Shown: positions 8,524 through 17,519 of the stretch, one piece after another
Position numbering within the stretch: the stretch's first letter is position 1
Layout: each line of letters begins with the position of its first letter
Origin: Sphingobacterium thalpophilum
GTDB lineage: Bacteria; Bacteroidota; Bacteroidia; Sphingobacteriales; Sphingobacteriaceae
Assembly: GCF_038396785.1 (NCBI RefSeq)
Contig: NZ_CP151087.1
Span: forward strand, 930,001-994,000
Reading direction: 5' to 3'
DNA length: 64,000 bases
The notes under the pieces: model-generated
The model's input: only the letters and a program-made list of their open reading frames with translations
What the model was told of the DNA's origin: nothing
Database searches by the model: none
Position numbers and translations under genes: made by a program

Positions 8524-8578
8524 CGGACCTCATAGGGACTTTATAGGGACCTCATTCGGACCTCATTCGGATAAAGCC
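8524..8578. repeat. 11-bp-period imperfect tandem repeat, five units
   Basis: Five consecutive 11-bp units: cggacctcata, gggactttata, gggacctcatt, cggacctcatt, cggataaagcc. Units 1, 3 and 4 differ by one or two bases; units 2 and 5 are more diverged. A shorter array with the same period and a shared ataaagc core lies at 42378-42410. Function unknown. Confidence 0.7.
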
Positions 8579-8743
8579 GTGTAAAGTCCCTTTTAAACAC
8601 CTATAAAGTCAGTCTTAAATACCTATGAATTTTGATGCTTGTCGCACTATGCCCTATCGTTGAATTGATTGAACATGTCGCAGTGTTAAAATTCTTCTAC
8701 TTCGAGCATCAAAATATGGACTAGTCTTGATCATTTTTACCTG

Positions 8744-8778
8744 TTTGTATGTGCTTACAAAAACTTCATGTATATTTG
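8744..8778 (+). promoter_or_regulatory. Candidate Bacteroidota promoter of rnhA
   Basis: TTTG at 8744-8747 and TATATTTG at 8771-8778 (TAnnTTTG) with a 23-base spacer, slightly longer than the optimum. Transcription would begin within a few bases of the ATG at 8785, giving an almost leaderless mRNA and excluding the upstream ATG at 8749. Confidence 0.5.
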
Positions 8779-8784
8779 GCCGGT

Positions 8785-9279
8785 ATGATCGAATTATATA
8801 CAGATGGGGCTTCAAGTGGAAATCCGGGCCCTGGAGGTTACGGAACCATCTTAAGAACTATTTATACAGGCGATAATGAAGCCTTTAAAGGTAAACTGAT
8901 CGAAAAAGAGTTTTCGGGCGGTTACCGCAAAACGACTAACAACAGGATGGAATTGATGGCTGTGATCGTCGGCCTCGAGGCACTGAAAAATCTACAACAA
9001 CATGTTACCGTGTATTCTGACTCCAAATACGTCATTGACGCCATTGATAAGAAATGGGTATATGGTTGGATACAAAAAGGTTTTGCGGGAAAAAAGAACA
9101 AAGATCTTTGGTTGCGCTTAATGAGCGCCTATAAGCTCCATACCGTACGCCTTGTATGGGTAAAAGGCCATGCTGGGCATCCGTTAAATGAGCGCTGTGA
9201 TCGTTTAGCTGTCGCAGCATCCAAAGATAAGGCAAATTGGAAAATCGATAGTGTTTTTGAAATGGAAGAAGGTAAATAA
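8785..9279 (+). CDS. rnhA: Ribonuclease HI
   Basis: Endonuclease that cuts the RNA strand of RNA-DNA hybrids. The full catalytic set is visible, counted from the ATG at 8785: D7 (YTDGAS), E56 (NRMELMA), D79 (YSDSKYV) and D139 (NERCDRLA), with H129 in the flexible loop KGHAG. Length about 164, normal for bacterial RNase HI. I prefer 8785 over the in-frame ATG at 8749 because family members start with this [10 protein letters not shown] segment and a promoter -7 element lies between the two. Convergent with trxB, sharing a bidirectional terminator. Confidence 0.95.
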   Translation: MIELYTDGASSGNPGPGGYGTILRTIYTGDNEAFKGKLIEKEFSGGYRKTTNNRMELMAVIVGLEALKNLQQHVTVYSDSKYVIDAIDKKWVYGWIQKGFAGKKNKDLWLRLMSAYKLHTVRLVWVKGHAGHPLNERCDRLAVAASKDKANWKIDSVFEMEEGK

Positions 9280-9311
9280 AAACGGGGCATTGTACAATGC
9301 CCCGTTTTTAT
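9277..9311. terminator. Bidirectional terminator between rnhA and trxB
   Basis: Near-perfect hairpin, aaaaacggggcattg against caatgccccgttttt, with A-run and T-run flanks serving both convergent genes. Confidence 0.9.
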
Positions 9312-9324
9312 TATTTCCATGCGA

Positions 9325-10281
9325 TTATTCGCCGCTTTCCTTAGCTGCTAAGTATCTTTCAGCTTCCAAAGCTGCCATACAACCTGTACCTGCAGCAGTG
9401 ATTGCCTGACGGAAGATGTTATCCTGAACATCACCACAAGCAAAAACACCCGGGATATTTGTTGCAGTACTATCTGGTTTTGTAATTAAATAACCTGTTT
9501 CATCCATATCCAATACACCTGTGAAAAGCTCGGTATTAGGCTTATGCCCAATAGCAACGAAGAAACCTGTTACTTCGATATCATTTTCAGACTGGTCTTT
9601 ATTGTTTACAACACGTATTCCGGTCACCACCTGACCATCTCCTAGGACTTCTTTTGCCTCAGAATTGTAGTGAACTTCGATATTTGGTGTATTCATAACG
9701 CGATGTACCATTGCTTTAGAAGCACGAAACTCGTCACGGCGAACCAACATATGTACTTTTGAGCATAATTTTGCAAGATACGTTGCTTCTTCTGCCGCTG
9801 TATCCCCAGCACCTACAATAGCAACCTCTTGGTTTTTAAAGAAGAACCCATCACATACAGCACATGCTGAAACACCAAAACCATTGTATTTTTGTTCAGA
9901 TTCCAAGCCTAACCATTTTGCTGTGGCTCCTGTCGCAATAATCACAGTATCTGCGGTAACTTGTACCGTTCCATCGATCTCAACACGGTGTACCTCACCT
10001 GTAAAATCCACTTTAGTCACATATCCAAAACGCACTGAAGTTCCGAAACGTTCAGCTTGCTCACGCAAATCTTCCATCATCACTGGTCCAGTGATACCTT
10101 TTGGATAACCAGGGAAATTGTCCACCTCAGTTGTTTGAGTCAACTGTCCCCCTGGCACAATACCGGTATAAACGACTGGTTTCATATCCGCACGGGCTGC
10201 ATAAATCGCGGCAGTATAACCTGCTGGTCCCGAACCAATAATCAAACACTGTACATGTTCCACTTCTTGTTTGAATTCCAT
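9325..10281 (-). CDS. trxB: Thioredoxin-disulfide reductase
   Basis: FAD/NADPH flavoenzyme that reduces thioredoxin in the cytosol. Motifs: FAD-binding GSGPAG at 16-21, redox pair C140-A-V-C143 followed by DG, NADPH-binding VGAGDTA near 156, and the C-terminal FAD motif GVFACGDVQD with RQAITAAGTG. Length 318 is normal. It follows the exonuclease gene on the same strand with a 28-base gap and likely shares its transcript. Confidence 0.96.
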   Translation of the reverse strand: MEFKQEVEHVQCLIIGSGPAGYTAAIYAARADMKPVVYTGIVPGGQLTQTTEVDNFPGYPKGITGPVMMEDLREQAERFGTSVRFGYVTKVDFTGEVHRVEIDGTVQVTADTVIIATGATAKWLGLESEQKYNGFGVSACAVCDGFFFKNQEVAIVGAGDTAAEEATYLAKLCSKVHMLVRRDEFRASKAMVHRVMNTPNIEVHYNSEAKEVLGDGQVVTGIRVVNNKDQSENDIEVTGFFVAIGHKPNTELFTGVLDMDETGYLITKPDSTATNIPGVFACGDVQDNIFRQAITAAGTGCMAALEAERYLAAKESGE

Positions 10282-10309
10282 AATCCTTTTTCTAAGCTAT
10301 TAATTAACG

Positions 10310-11266
10310 TTATTTTTTAAATTTATCTTGCAATCCTTTCAACATATCCAAAGAAATGTTCTGCGGCGCTTCTTCTTTTTGTTGATTGAATTCCTTTTTC
10401 GCAAGTTTTTTATCTTGTACAGAATGGGTGGCTGCAGCTGCTTTTGCCTTTTGCTCACTCTTTTCCTTTTTATACCGATTCCAGATATTCTCCAAGACCT
10501 TCTTGGTATACAATGGAAAATCACCATTCTGCATCCAAGCGTAGTAACTGGGCTCTTGCTCAAATACTTCTATAACAGGTCTTCCTTTATGTTTACCAAA
10601 ATTGATCGTTTCCAATCCCTCCGCATTATAGACGAGCCGTCCGGCAAAATCTACAGGTTTACTTAGGTTGGTAAACGTATGTAGCGCCTCAACATCGTTT
10701 ACGACAGGATAAGATACTGTCCCATGTTTATCTTCGAATGCAGCGCCTTCATATTTTGTCAGCTGCGCTTTCAAGACCTCATATGTGGCACGAACATCCG
10801 CTTCCGCTGTATGCGCATTTTCAAGATCTTCGTTGCAATAAAACTTGTATGCAGCTTTCAGCGTACGTTGTTCCATCTGATGGAAGATATTTTGAACATC
10901 CACAAATGCTCTACCCTCCAATGAAAAATCAACACCTGCCCGTAAAAACTCTTCCATAAGCATTGGGACATCGAATTTATTGGAATTATAGCCCGCGAGA
11001 TCTCCATCGGCAATAAAAGCCGCAAGTTCCACTGCGATTGCTTTAAAATTAGGAGCATCCTTCACATCTTCATCATAAATGCCGTGAAAAAAAGAGGATT
11101 CCGCAGGGATAGGCACTTCTGGATTGATCTTCTTTGTATAGACTGTTTCTTCACCACTGGGCATCACTTTCAGAAATGATACTTCCACAATACGATCGGT
11201 CGCTACATTAACACCTGTAGTTTCCAAATCGAAAAATACCAATGGTCTTTTTAATTTTAATTCCAT
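10310..11266 (-). CDS. DEDDh 3'-5' exonuclease (DnaQ/RNase T family) with C-terminal extension
   Basis: The N-terminal domain is a DEDDh exonuclease: FFDLETTG (D13, E15), GYNSNKFDVPML, and HTAEADVRAT with the His and last Asp near 155-160. Such enzymes proofread DNA or trim nucleic acid ends. After about residue 205 comes a domain with NFGKHKGRPVIEV and EPSYYAWM, the DUF3820-like region found at the C-terminus of ExoX-type nucleases. The last 60 residues are a Lys/Glu-rich tail. It is not the polymerase III epsilon subunit itself, judging by the extension. First gene of a unit with trxB. Confidence 0.88.
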   Translation of the reverse strand: MELKLKRPLVFFDLETTGVNVATDRIVEVSFLKVMPSGEETVYTKKINPEVPIPAESSFFHGIYDEDVKDAPNFKAIAVELAAFIADGDLAGYNSNKFDVPMLMEEFLRAGVDFSLEGRAFVDVQNIFHQMEQRTLKAAYKFYCNEDLENAHTAEADVRATYEVLKAQLTKYEGAAFEDKHGTVSYPVVNDVEALHTFTNLSKPVDFAGRLVYNAEGLETINFGKHKGRPVIEVFEQEPSYYAWMQNGDFPLYTKKVLENIWNRYKKEKSEQKAKAAAATHSVQDKKLAKKEFNQQKEEAPQNISLDMLKGLQDKFKK

Positions 11267-11337
11267 GCTGGATAATACACTTTTTTATCAAAAACCAAAA
11301 ATACAAAGTAGTATTCGATTTTTGTAGTCTAAGAAAT

Positions 11338-12660
11338 TTAATTTACAACCGCTTGATGAACTGGTTCTACTTGACTGATTTTCCCAACAACAACCTTCAC
11401 CATGGCATCGTAGTCCAAGTATTTATTGGCAAGATGCTGCACCTTCTCGGGCGACATATTTCTGATCTGTTCCATATAATAAGAATAATAGTTCAATGTC
11501 ATCCCATTTAACAAAACACTTTTGAACTTGTCGGCATGCGAAAAGATACTTTCCAACGAACCCAACATAGAACCTTCCATATAGGTCTTCACAAGATTGA
11601 CCTCATCCTCGGAGGCCAAAGTTGTTTTCAACAAATTGATCTCCTTTTCTATTTCAGTCAACGTGGCCTGTGTTACATCTACCCCAACTTCAGTTACAAT
11701 GGTCATAAAACCAGTATGTTTCAAGGTAGCAACAGCCGAACCAATGCTATAGGTATACCCTTTTTCTTCTCGGATATTGCGCATTAGGCGGGAACCGAAA
11801 AAACCACCTAATAATGTGTTGACAAATTGTAATGCCGGATAATCGGGATGTTCCCTTCCGATTGTCTGACAGCCTAACCGAATGGCAGACTGCAAGGCAT
11901 TATCTTTTTCCTCATAAGCCAGGTTATTTGAACCTTGCACCAAAACTGGGACTTCCGAAGGAGATACAGCAGCTGCTCCTTGCCAATCGACACCGAAGAT
12001 TTGCTCCAACTCCTGCAAAAGCTCTTCAGAAACATTACCTGAAACAATTAATGTACAATTGGTAGGAACAATTTCCCTACGGTACAATTCGATCAGCTGC
12101 GCACGCGTAATTGCATCGTAATCTGTTAGTTTTGGTGTACGCCCATAACGATTGTTCTCACCAAAGATCAAATTGTAAAATTTGCGTCTCGCCAGATAAT
12201 CATTTTTCTGAATAGAAACTTGAAACTTTTGCTTGTTATTACGCAAATAGGTATCTAACTCCTGTTGCGGAATCGATGCTTCCGTCAGAATATCTTTTAC
12301 AAGCGGCAAGAGTACTTGACTATGTCTATTCAATGTATAAAGCGACAGAGACGTTACGTCAAAAGAATATTCAGGAACAAGAAATGCTCCGTAGAAATCC
12401 ACTTTATCTGCAATCTCTGCACTCGACATGGTCTTTGTCCCCTCCTTAAGCAATGCACTTAAAGTACTATTTAACAACGGATTTTCAGCCGCACCGTCAA
12501 GATAGGTATTCTCAAAGATCCATTCTATCCGTACCAGCTCCTGCTCGGGCGACTGGAATACATAGACAGGCAATCCGTTTGCAAACTGCTTCTTGATTGG
12601 TTCTTTCAAACTTATATTTCCAATTTCACGGAACTCGGGTGCTTTTGTTCTATCCAACAT
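11338..12660 (-). CDS. M16 peptidase family, non-catalytic subunit
   Basis: A 440-residue pitrilysin-fold protein. Where active members carry HxxEH, this one has LLKEGTKTMS, so it lacks the zinc site. It keeps the C-terminal-half motif RNIREEKGYTYSIGS, with the Arg/Tyr pair that non-catalytic partners contribute to substrate binding. The gene upstream encodes the zinc-bearing subunit and overlaps it by 11 bases, which implies coupled translation and a heterodimer like mitochondrial processing peptidase or the PqqF-like bacterial pairs. No signal peptide is seen on either, so cytosolic action is likely. Confidence 0.9.
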   Translation of the reverse strand: MLDRTKAPEFREIGNISLKEPIKKQFANGLPVYVFQSPEQELVRIEWIFENTYLDGAAENPLLNSTLSALLKEGTKTMSSAEIADKVDFYGAFLVPEYSFDVTSLSLYTLNRHSQVLLPLVKDILTEASIPQQELDTYLRNNKQKFQVSIQKNDYLARRKFYNLIFGENNRYGRTPKLTDYDAITRAQLIELYRREIVPTNCTLIVSGNVSEELLQELEQIFGVDWQGAAAVSPSEVPVLVQGSNNLAYEEKDNALQSAIRLGCQTIGREHPDYPALQFVNTLLGGFFGSRLMRNIREEKGYTYSIGSAVATLKHTGFMTIVTEVGVDVTQATLTEIEKEINLLKTTLASEDEVNLVKTYMEGSMLGSLESIFSHADKFKSVLLNGMTLNYYSYYMEQIRNMSPEKVQHLANKYLDYDAMVKVVVGKISQVEPVHQAVVN

Positions 12661-13909
12661 GTACAGCCTCCTCTTGTTTTGATTTATACATTAATATAGA
12701 AGCATTCTCCGGTCTAAAAATAACCTGAGCTTGCTGTTGAACTTCCTCAGCACTCACCGACAAATATTTTGAGACCTCTGTGTTGATGCCGTTTGCATCA
12801 CCCAGCAACTCATGGAAAGCCAAGTTCATGGCTTTATCCAAAATAGATAGTTCTGCAAAAACATTGGTCGATTCGATCTTATTCTTTACTTTTTCCAATT
12901 CAGCTGCAGGTACTAACTCGGATTTTATGACCTCCAATTCTGCCCACACCGCACGTTCAGCTTCCTCTAGCGAGATGCCTTCCGATGGTTTTCCTTCAAT
13001 AACAAAGAGGTTATTGTCGATACTTCCCATCACATAAGCATTTATTTCACTAAATAACTGCCCCTCTTTTACCAATCGACGATACAAACGTGAAGAAGAG
13101 CCCCTCGATAAAATGTCCGACAGAAGATCCATTGCAAAATACCCCTCTTCCAATCGAGCAGGGCCATGAAATGCCATATAAAGCGCATCCAAAGGCACCT
13201 CTGCCCAAGTCGTTTCACGCCTAATCTTATCTTGCGCGGGTTCTTTAGGCAATTGGCGATTGTATTTTTCGCCCGCCTCGATATCGCCAAACCATTTTTC
13301 AGTCAAAGCTTTTACTTCCTCAAAATGAACATCTCCAGAAACAACCATAATTGCACTCTGCGGATTATAATGTAATTTGAAAAATGCTTTAACATCTTCC
13401 ATTGTAGCCTCTTCAATATGGCTCAGTTCTTTTCCGATGGTTGCCCAACGATACGGATGTACCTGATAGGCTAATGGACGTAATTTTAGCCAAGCGTCAC
13501 CATAAGGCTGATTCAAATAACGCTGTTTGAATTCTTCACTCACGACATTCCGCTGCACTTCGAGGCTTTGTTCGGAAAAAGCCAAACTTAACATCCGGTC
13601 CGACTCCAACCACAATGCCGTTTCTAGATTTGAAGAGGGTAAAGTGATGTAATAATTTGTAATATCGTTGCTGGTGAATGCATTATTCTCGCCACCCACT
13701 TTTTGTAATTCGGTATCGAAATTAGGAATATTGATACTTCCACCAAACATCAGGTGTTCAAATAAGTGCGCAAATCCGGTCTGTTCCGGCGATTCATCCC
13801 TTGCTCCCACATCGTACAAGATATTGACGCAGGCCATGGCTGTATTATGATCCTCGTGTACCAATACACGTAGGCCGTTTTCCAACGTAAATTTTTGATA
13901 AGAAACCAT
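12650..13909 (-). CDS. M16 peptidase family, catalytic zinc subunit
   Basis: Zinc metallopeptidase of 419 residues. The inverted zinc motif HLFEH is at 48-52 (H48, E51, H52), and the third ligand is a Glu at about 125-126 in NVVSEEFKQR, the expected distance of about 75. The family degrades short peptides or processes pre-proteins. Its 3' end overlaps the start of the inactive paralogue by 11 bases. hemF lies 20 bases upstream on the same strand, so these genes may share a transcript. Confidence 0.93.
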   Translation of the reverse strand: MVSYQKFTLENGLRVLVHEDHNTAMACVNILYDVGARDESPEQTGFAHLFEHLMFGGSINIPNFDTELQKVGGENNAFTSNDITNYYITLPSSNLETALWLESDRMLSLAFSEQSLEVQRNVVSEEFKQRYLNQPYGDAWLKLRPLAYQVHPYRWATIGKELSHIEEATMEDVKAFFKLHYNPQSAIMVVSGDVHFEEVKALTEKWFGDIEAGEKYNRQLPKEPAQDKIRRETTWAEVPLDALYMAFHGPARLEEGYFAMDLLSDILSRGSSSRLYRRLVKEGQLFSEINAYVMGSIDNNLFVIEGKPSEGISLEEAERAVWAELEVIKSELVPAAELEKVKNKIESTNVFAELSILDKAMNLAFHELLGDANGINTEVSKYLSVSAEEVQQQAQVIFRPENASILMYKSKQEEAVHVG

Positions 13910-13929
13910 CTATTTTTTCTTCGATGTTT

Positions 13930-14826
13930 TTAAATCCAGTTAATACCTTTTCGCAATAAAGATAAGGTTTTGGCTTCTTCGGAGCCTTCTTCAGGACGAT
14001 AGTCATATACCCAATTGGCTTGGGCTGGTAGACTCATCAATATGGACTCAATCCGACCATTCGTTTCAAGTCCAAATTTAGTCCCCGAATCCCATACGAG
14101 GTTAAATTCGACATAGCGTCCGCGACGGATCAATTGCCAATTTTTCTGTTGATCTGTAAAGGTTTTATGTCGATTTTTCTCCACCAATGCAGTGTAGGTT
14201 GGTGCAAACGTGCGTCCAAGGTCACAGGAAAAAGCAAAAATATCTTCCATGCTCACCCCCGTTTTTTCAGTATTCAACTTATCGTAAAATACACCTCCTA
14301 TGCCACGTGTTTCCTGGCGATGTCTGATATAAAAATAATCATCCGCCCAATTTTTAAACTTTTCATAGTAGGTAGAATCATGTCTATCACAGACATCTTT
14401 CAGCTGCTGATGAAAATAACGCGCATCCTCTTCATCGATATAATGCGGAGTTAAATCAATACCGCCGCCAAACCAACGAATCTGATCGTTCAGTTCAAAA
14501 TAGCGGATATTCATGTGTATAATAGGTACGAAGGGATTGTTTGGATGGATTACAATGGAAACTCCTGTCGCAAAAAAATCATCTTCTTCCACCGCAAATG
14601 ACTTTTTGATCGCTTCAGGTAATTTGCCATATACAGACGAAAAGTTAACGCCTCCTTTTTCAAAAATTTGACCATTTTGAATGATCCTGGTGCGACCGCC
14701 ACCGCCGCCTTCACGCTCCCACAATTCTTCTTCAAAGCGTGCCGATCCGTCTAATTTCTCCAGCGCCTGACATATTTCGTCCTGAATTTCTTTATAAGCT
14801 AAAGCAATCGCTTCTTTTGTTATCAT
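13930..14826 (-). CDS. hemF: Oxygen-dependent coproporphyrinogen-III oxidase
   Basis: Converts coproporphyrinogen III to protoporphyrinogen IX using O2, in haem synthesis. The sequence shows the family's Gly/Arg-rich segment GGGGGRTRI near 41-49, FATGVSIVIHPNNPFVPIIHMNIRYFE, the WFGGGIDLTPHY signature, RRGRYVEFNLVWDSGTKFGL, and ESILMSLP near the end. Length 298 is normal. It lies 20 bases from gpsA upstream and 20 bases from the M16 pair downstream, all on the minus strand. Confidence 0.96.
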   Translation of the reverse strand: MITKEAIALAYKEIQDEICQALEKLDGSARFEEELWEREGGGGGRTRIIQNGQIFEKGGVNFSSVYGKLPEAIKKSFAVEEDDFFATGVSIVIHPNNPFVPIIHMNIRYFELNDQIRWFGGGIDLTPHYIDEEDARYFHQQLKDVCDRHDSTYYEKFKNWADDYFYIRHRQETRGIGGVFYDKLNTEKTGVSMEDIFAFSCDLGRTFAPTYTALVEKNRHKTFTDQQKNWQLIRRGRYVEFNLVWDSGTKFGLETNGRIESILMSLPAQANWVYDYRPEEGSEEAKTLSLLRKGINWI

Positions 14827-14845
14827 CTACTCTATTGCTACTTTA

Positions 14846-15850
14846 TTATGTTAATTTTTCGCTCAATGCTTGAATAATTTTAGATGCAGGGAGGTGTTCA
14901 TACAAAATTTGATGCACGGCATCGCATATTGGCAATTCCACCGCATATTTTTTCGCATACTCTTGAATACATGCCGATGCGTAATACCCTTCAGCCACCA
15001 TATTCATTTCCAACTGCGCAGATTGTACACTGTAGCCCTTTCCGATCATATTACCAAAGGTTCTATTTCGGCTAAATTGGGAATAGGCTGTTACCAAAAG
15101 ATCCCCTAAATAAGCCGAAGTATTCACATCCCTTGACGTATCACCATCTACTTTACCTACAAAACGACGCATTTCGCGAATTGCATTGGAGACCAGCACA
15201 GCCTGAAAATTATCACCGTAACCTAAGCCGTGACAGATACCTCCAGATAACGCATAGATGTTTTTCAATACTGCACCAAATTCTATTCCGAGTACATCTT
15301 CCGAAAGAATCGTCTTGATAACCCTTGACGACAGAAAGGAAGCAACCAATGCTGCACTATCCAGGTTCTTACAGCCGAAAGTTAAATACGACAATTTGCC
15401 TAAGGCAACTTCCTCCGCATGGCAGGGACCACCAACCACACAAATCTGTTCAATATCGACCTCATAGCGTTGCTCCAAAAACTCACCGATAATCAAATTA
15501 TCTTTGGGAATAATCCCCTTGATGGCTGAAACAACAATTTTATTTCTAAAATCTTCCTTCGTCACATTGGCCAGTGCATCCTTCAAATAGGCCGCAGGCG
15601 TATTTAAAATGACAATATCTGAATTAGTAATTACATTTTTAGCATCGGTATCAATCGTCGTAATACTAAGATCAACCGAAACACTGCTCAGGTAAGTCGG
15701 GTTATGTTTGAATTTTTGAATATATTCTGCATCCTCTTCCTTTCTTACCCACCAAAAAATATGCTTGTCTTGGTCATTTTCACATAGCATCTTGATCATA
15801 GCAGTAGCCCAACTTCCGCTACCAATTATACCAATCTTTTTCCCCTGCAT
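14846..15850 (-). CDS. gpsA: Glycerol-3-phosphate dehydrogenase [NAD(P)+]
   Basis: Makes sn-glycerol 3-phosphate from dihydroxyacetone phosphate for phospholipids. The N-terminal Rossmann motif is GIIGSGSWATAM (8-19). KGI at about 115, VVGGPCHAEEVALG and the catalytic-lysine region FGAVLKNIYALSGGICHGLGYGDN are clear, as is the conserved RNRTFG loop. Length 334 is normal. Followed by hemF after 20 bases. Confidence 0.95.
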   Translation of the reverse strand: MQGKKIGIIGSGSWATAMIKMLCENDQDKHIFWWVRKEEDAEYIQKFKHNPTYLSSVSVDLSITTIDTDAKNVITNSDIVILNTPAAYLKDALANVTKEDFRNKIVVSAIKGIIPKDNLIIGEFLEQRYEVDIEQICVVGGPCHAEEVALGKLSYLTFGCKNLDSAALVASFLSSRVIKTILSEDVLGIEFGAVLKNIYALSGGICHGLGYGDNFQAVLVSNAIREMRRFVGKVDGDTSRDVNTSAYLGDLLVTAYSQFSRNRTFGNMIGKGYSVQSAQLEMNMVAEGYYASACIQEYAKKYAVELPICDAVHQILYEHLPASKIIQALSEKLT

Positions 15851-15938
15851 GTCTTTAATTTGTTTTCGACAGCAAATATACTTATTTACTAACGAGATAT
15901 ACGATTCACGCGGTGAGATATGATACTTTCGTTACTTT

Positions 15939-16274
15939 TTAAGCAAATAAACGCTCCCAGAAGCCTAATTCCAAGCCAACATAATAATCGTTGTTTTCGA
16001 ATTTTATGGGGTAAACGCGAATAAAATCATGCTGTTCGGGATTACCTCTTCCCGACAACAGATCGAATTCATGGCGATGAAAAGGACAGATTACTTTGCC
16101 ACGTTCACACCAGCCATTTTTCAATGGTGCCCCAGCATGTGGACATTTAGGCGAGAAAGCATAGAGTTGGTCTTCGTACCAGGTAATACAAATAATTTTT
16201 CCACCGAATTTATGTTCGCTGATGCCCTGATTTTTAAGAAAATCGGCATGTTCAATTTTGTACCAATGAACCAT
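15939..16274 (-). CDS. Rieske [2Fe-2S] domain protein
   Basis: Single-domain Rieske ferredoxin of 111 residues. Cluster ligands are the C-x-H pair in KCPHAGAPL and the C-x-x-H pair in ICPFHRHEF. This layout matches NirD-like and dioxygenase-ferredoxin-like soluble Rieske proteins, which pass single electrons. No oxygenase or reductase partner is next to it, so the redox partner is unknown. Divergent from ychF by about 70 bases. Confidence 0.88.
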   Translation of the reverse strand: MVHWYKIEHADFLKNQGISEHKFGGKIICITWYEDQLYAFSPKCPHAGAPLKNGWCERGKVICPFHRHEFDLLSGRGNPEQHDFIRVYPIKFENNDYYVGLELGFWERLFA

Positions 16275-16342
16275 TCGACAAGATAGCTAAAAATTACAGT
16301 GAATTTTCTATCTTTGTGCAATTTCAAAAATTTGCACTATAT

Positions 16343-17443
16343 ATGGCTTTACAATGCGGTATCGTAGGTTTACCAAACGTCGGTAAATCAACATTATTTA
16401 ACTGTTTGTCGAACGCGAAAGCGCAAGCGGCTAACTTTCCATTTTGTACAATTGAACCAAATGTTGGGGTAATTACCGTACCGGATGCCCGTCTCAATAA
16501 ATTAGCTGAATTAGTCAACCCGCAACGAATTGTTCCAAACACCATCGAGATTGTCGACATCGCCGGTCTTGTGAAAGGAGCTTCAAAAGGTGAAGGCTTA
16601 GGCAATCAATTCTTAGGAAATATTCGTACGACAAATGCTATTATTCACGTTTTAAGATGTTTTGACGATGGGAACGTGATCCACGTAGATGGTTCGGTAG
16701 ACCCAATCAGAGATAAAGAAATCATTGACACCGAATTGCAGCTTAAAGATTTGGACACTGTAGTAAAACGTATCCAGAAGGTAGAAAAAATGGCTAAAAC
16801 AGGCGGCGATAAAGATGCAAAAAGAACGTTTGACATCCTATCAATCGTCAAAGATCATCTTGAAGCTGGAAAATCCGCCCGTACAGCAGCGATTGAAGCT
16901 GAAGATTTTGAGTTTATCCAGGATTTAGCCTTGTTAACAGCTAAACCTGTACTTTATGTATGTAATGTAGATGAAGGTTCTGTTAACACAGGCAACGCCT
17001 ACGTAGAGCGTGTTAAGGAAGCCGTGAAGGATGAAAAAGCGGAAGTATTGATTATCTCAGCACAGATCGAATCTGAAATTGCCCAACTGGAAAGCTACGA
17101 AGAACGCAAGATGTTTTTAGACGACTTGGGTCTTGAAGAATCTGGCGTACATAAGCTCATCCGCGCTGCATATTCGCTTTTAAATTTGGCGACTTATTTT
17201 ACCGCTGGTGTACAGGAAGTTCGCGCTTGGACGATTGAGAACGGATTTACAGCCCCTCAGGCTGCAGGTGTAATCCACACAGATTTCGAAAAAGGGTTTA
17301 TCCGCGCTGAAGTAATCAAGTATGACGATTTTGTCTCACTTGGCTCCGAAAATGCAGTAAAAGAAGCTGGAAAATTATCAGTGGAAGGAAAAACATACAT
17401 TGTCCAAGATGGCGATATCATGCACTTCCGTTTTAATGTATAA
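16343..17443 (+). CDS. ychF: Redox-regulated P-loop ATPase YchF (OLA1 family)
   Basis: Universally conserved ribosome-associated Obg-family NTPase that prefers ATP. Motifs: GLPNVGKST (G1), DIAGLVKGASKGEGLGNQFL (switch II region), the altered G4 stretch YVCNVDEGS, and a C-terminal TGS domain ending VQDGDIMHFRFNV. Length from 16343 is 366, normal. I chose the ATG at 16343 because the family begins with this MALQCGIVG segment; the ATG at 16316 would add nine residues and start right at a TAtcTTTG promoter-like element (16309-16316). Confidence 0.95.
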   Translation: MALQCGIVGLPNVGKSTLFNCLSNAKAQAANFPFCTIEPNVGVITVPDARLNKLAELVNPQRIVPNTIEIVDIAGLVKGASKGEGLGNQFLGNIRTTNAIIHVLRCFDDGNVIHVDGSVDPIRDKEIIDTELQLKDLDTVVKRIQKVEKMAKTGGDKDAKRTFDILSIVKDHLEAGKSARTAAIEAEDFEFIQDLALLTAKPVLYVCNVDEGSVNTGNAYVERVKEAVKDEKAEVLIISAQIESEIAQLESYEERKMFLDDLGLEESGVHKLIRAAYSLLNLATYFTAGVQEVRAWTIENGFTAPQAAGVIHTDFEKGFIRAEVIKYDDFVSLGSENAVKEAGKLSVEGKTYIVQDGDIMHFRFNV

Positions 17444-17473
17444 TCATTCCCACCTGTTCAAACAGATAAATAC

Positions 17474-17516
17474 AAAAAAGAGGCCAGTACATTTCATGTA
17501 CTGGTCTCTTTTTTTT
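17474..17516. terminator. Bidirectional terminator after ychF
   Basis: Hairpin with arms gaggccagtacat and atgtactggtctc around a short loop, flanked by A6 and T8; serves ychF and the convergent DUF2892 gene. Confidence 0.88.
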
Positions 17517-17519
17517 GTG

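Larger units (their letters stand above)
8357..8784. other. Intergenic region between fucosidase and rnhA
   Basis: A gap of about 430 bp between divergent genes. It carries the promoter of rnhA at its right end and an 11-bp tandem repeat array near its centre (both listed separately). No protein-like frame is seen. Confidence 0.6.

Noticed and set aside
8524..8578. CRISPR array
   Set aside because: The units are 11 bp without spacers, far too short for repeats of a CRISPR locus, and no cas gene is present.
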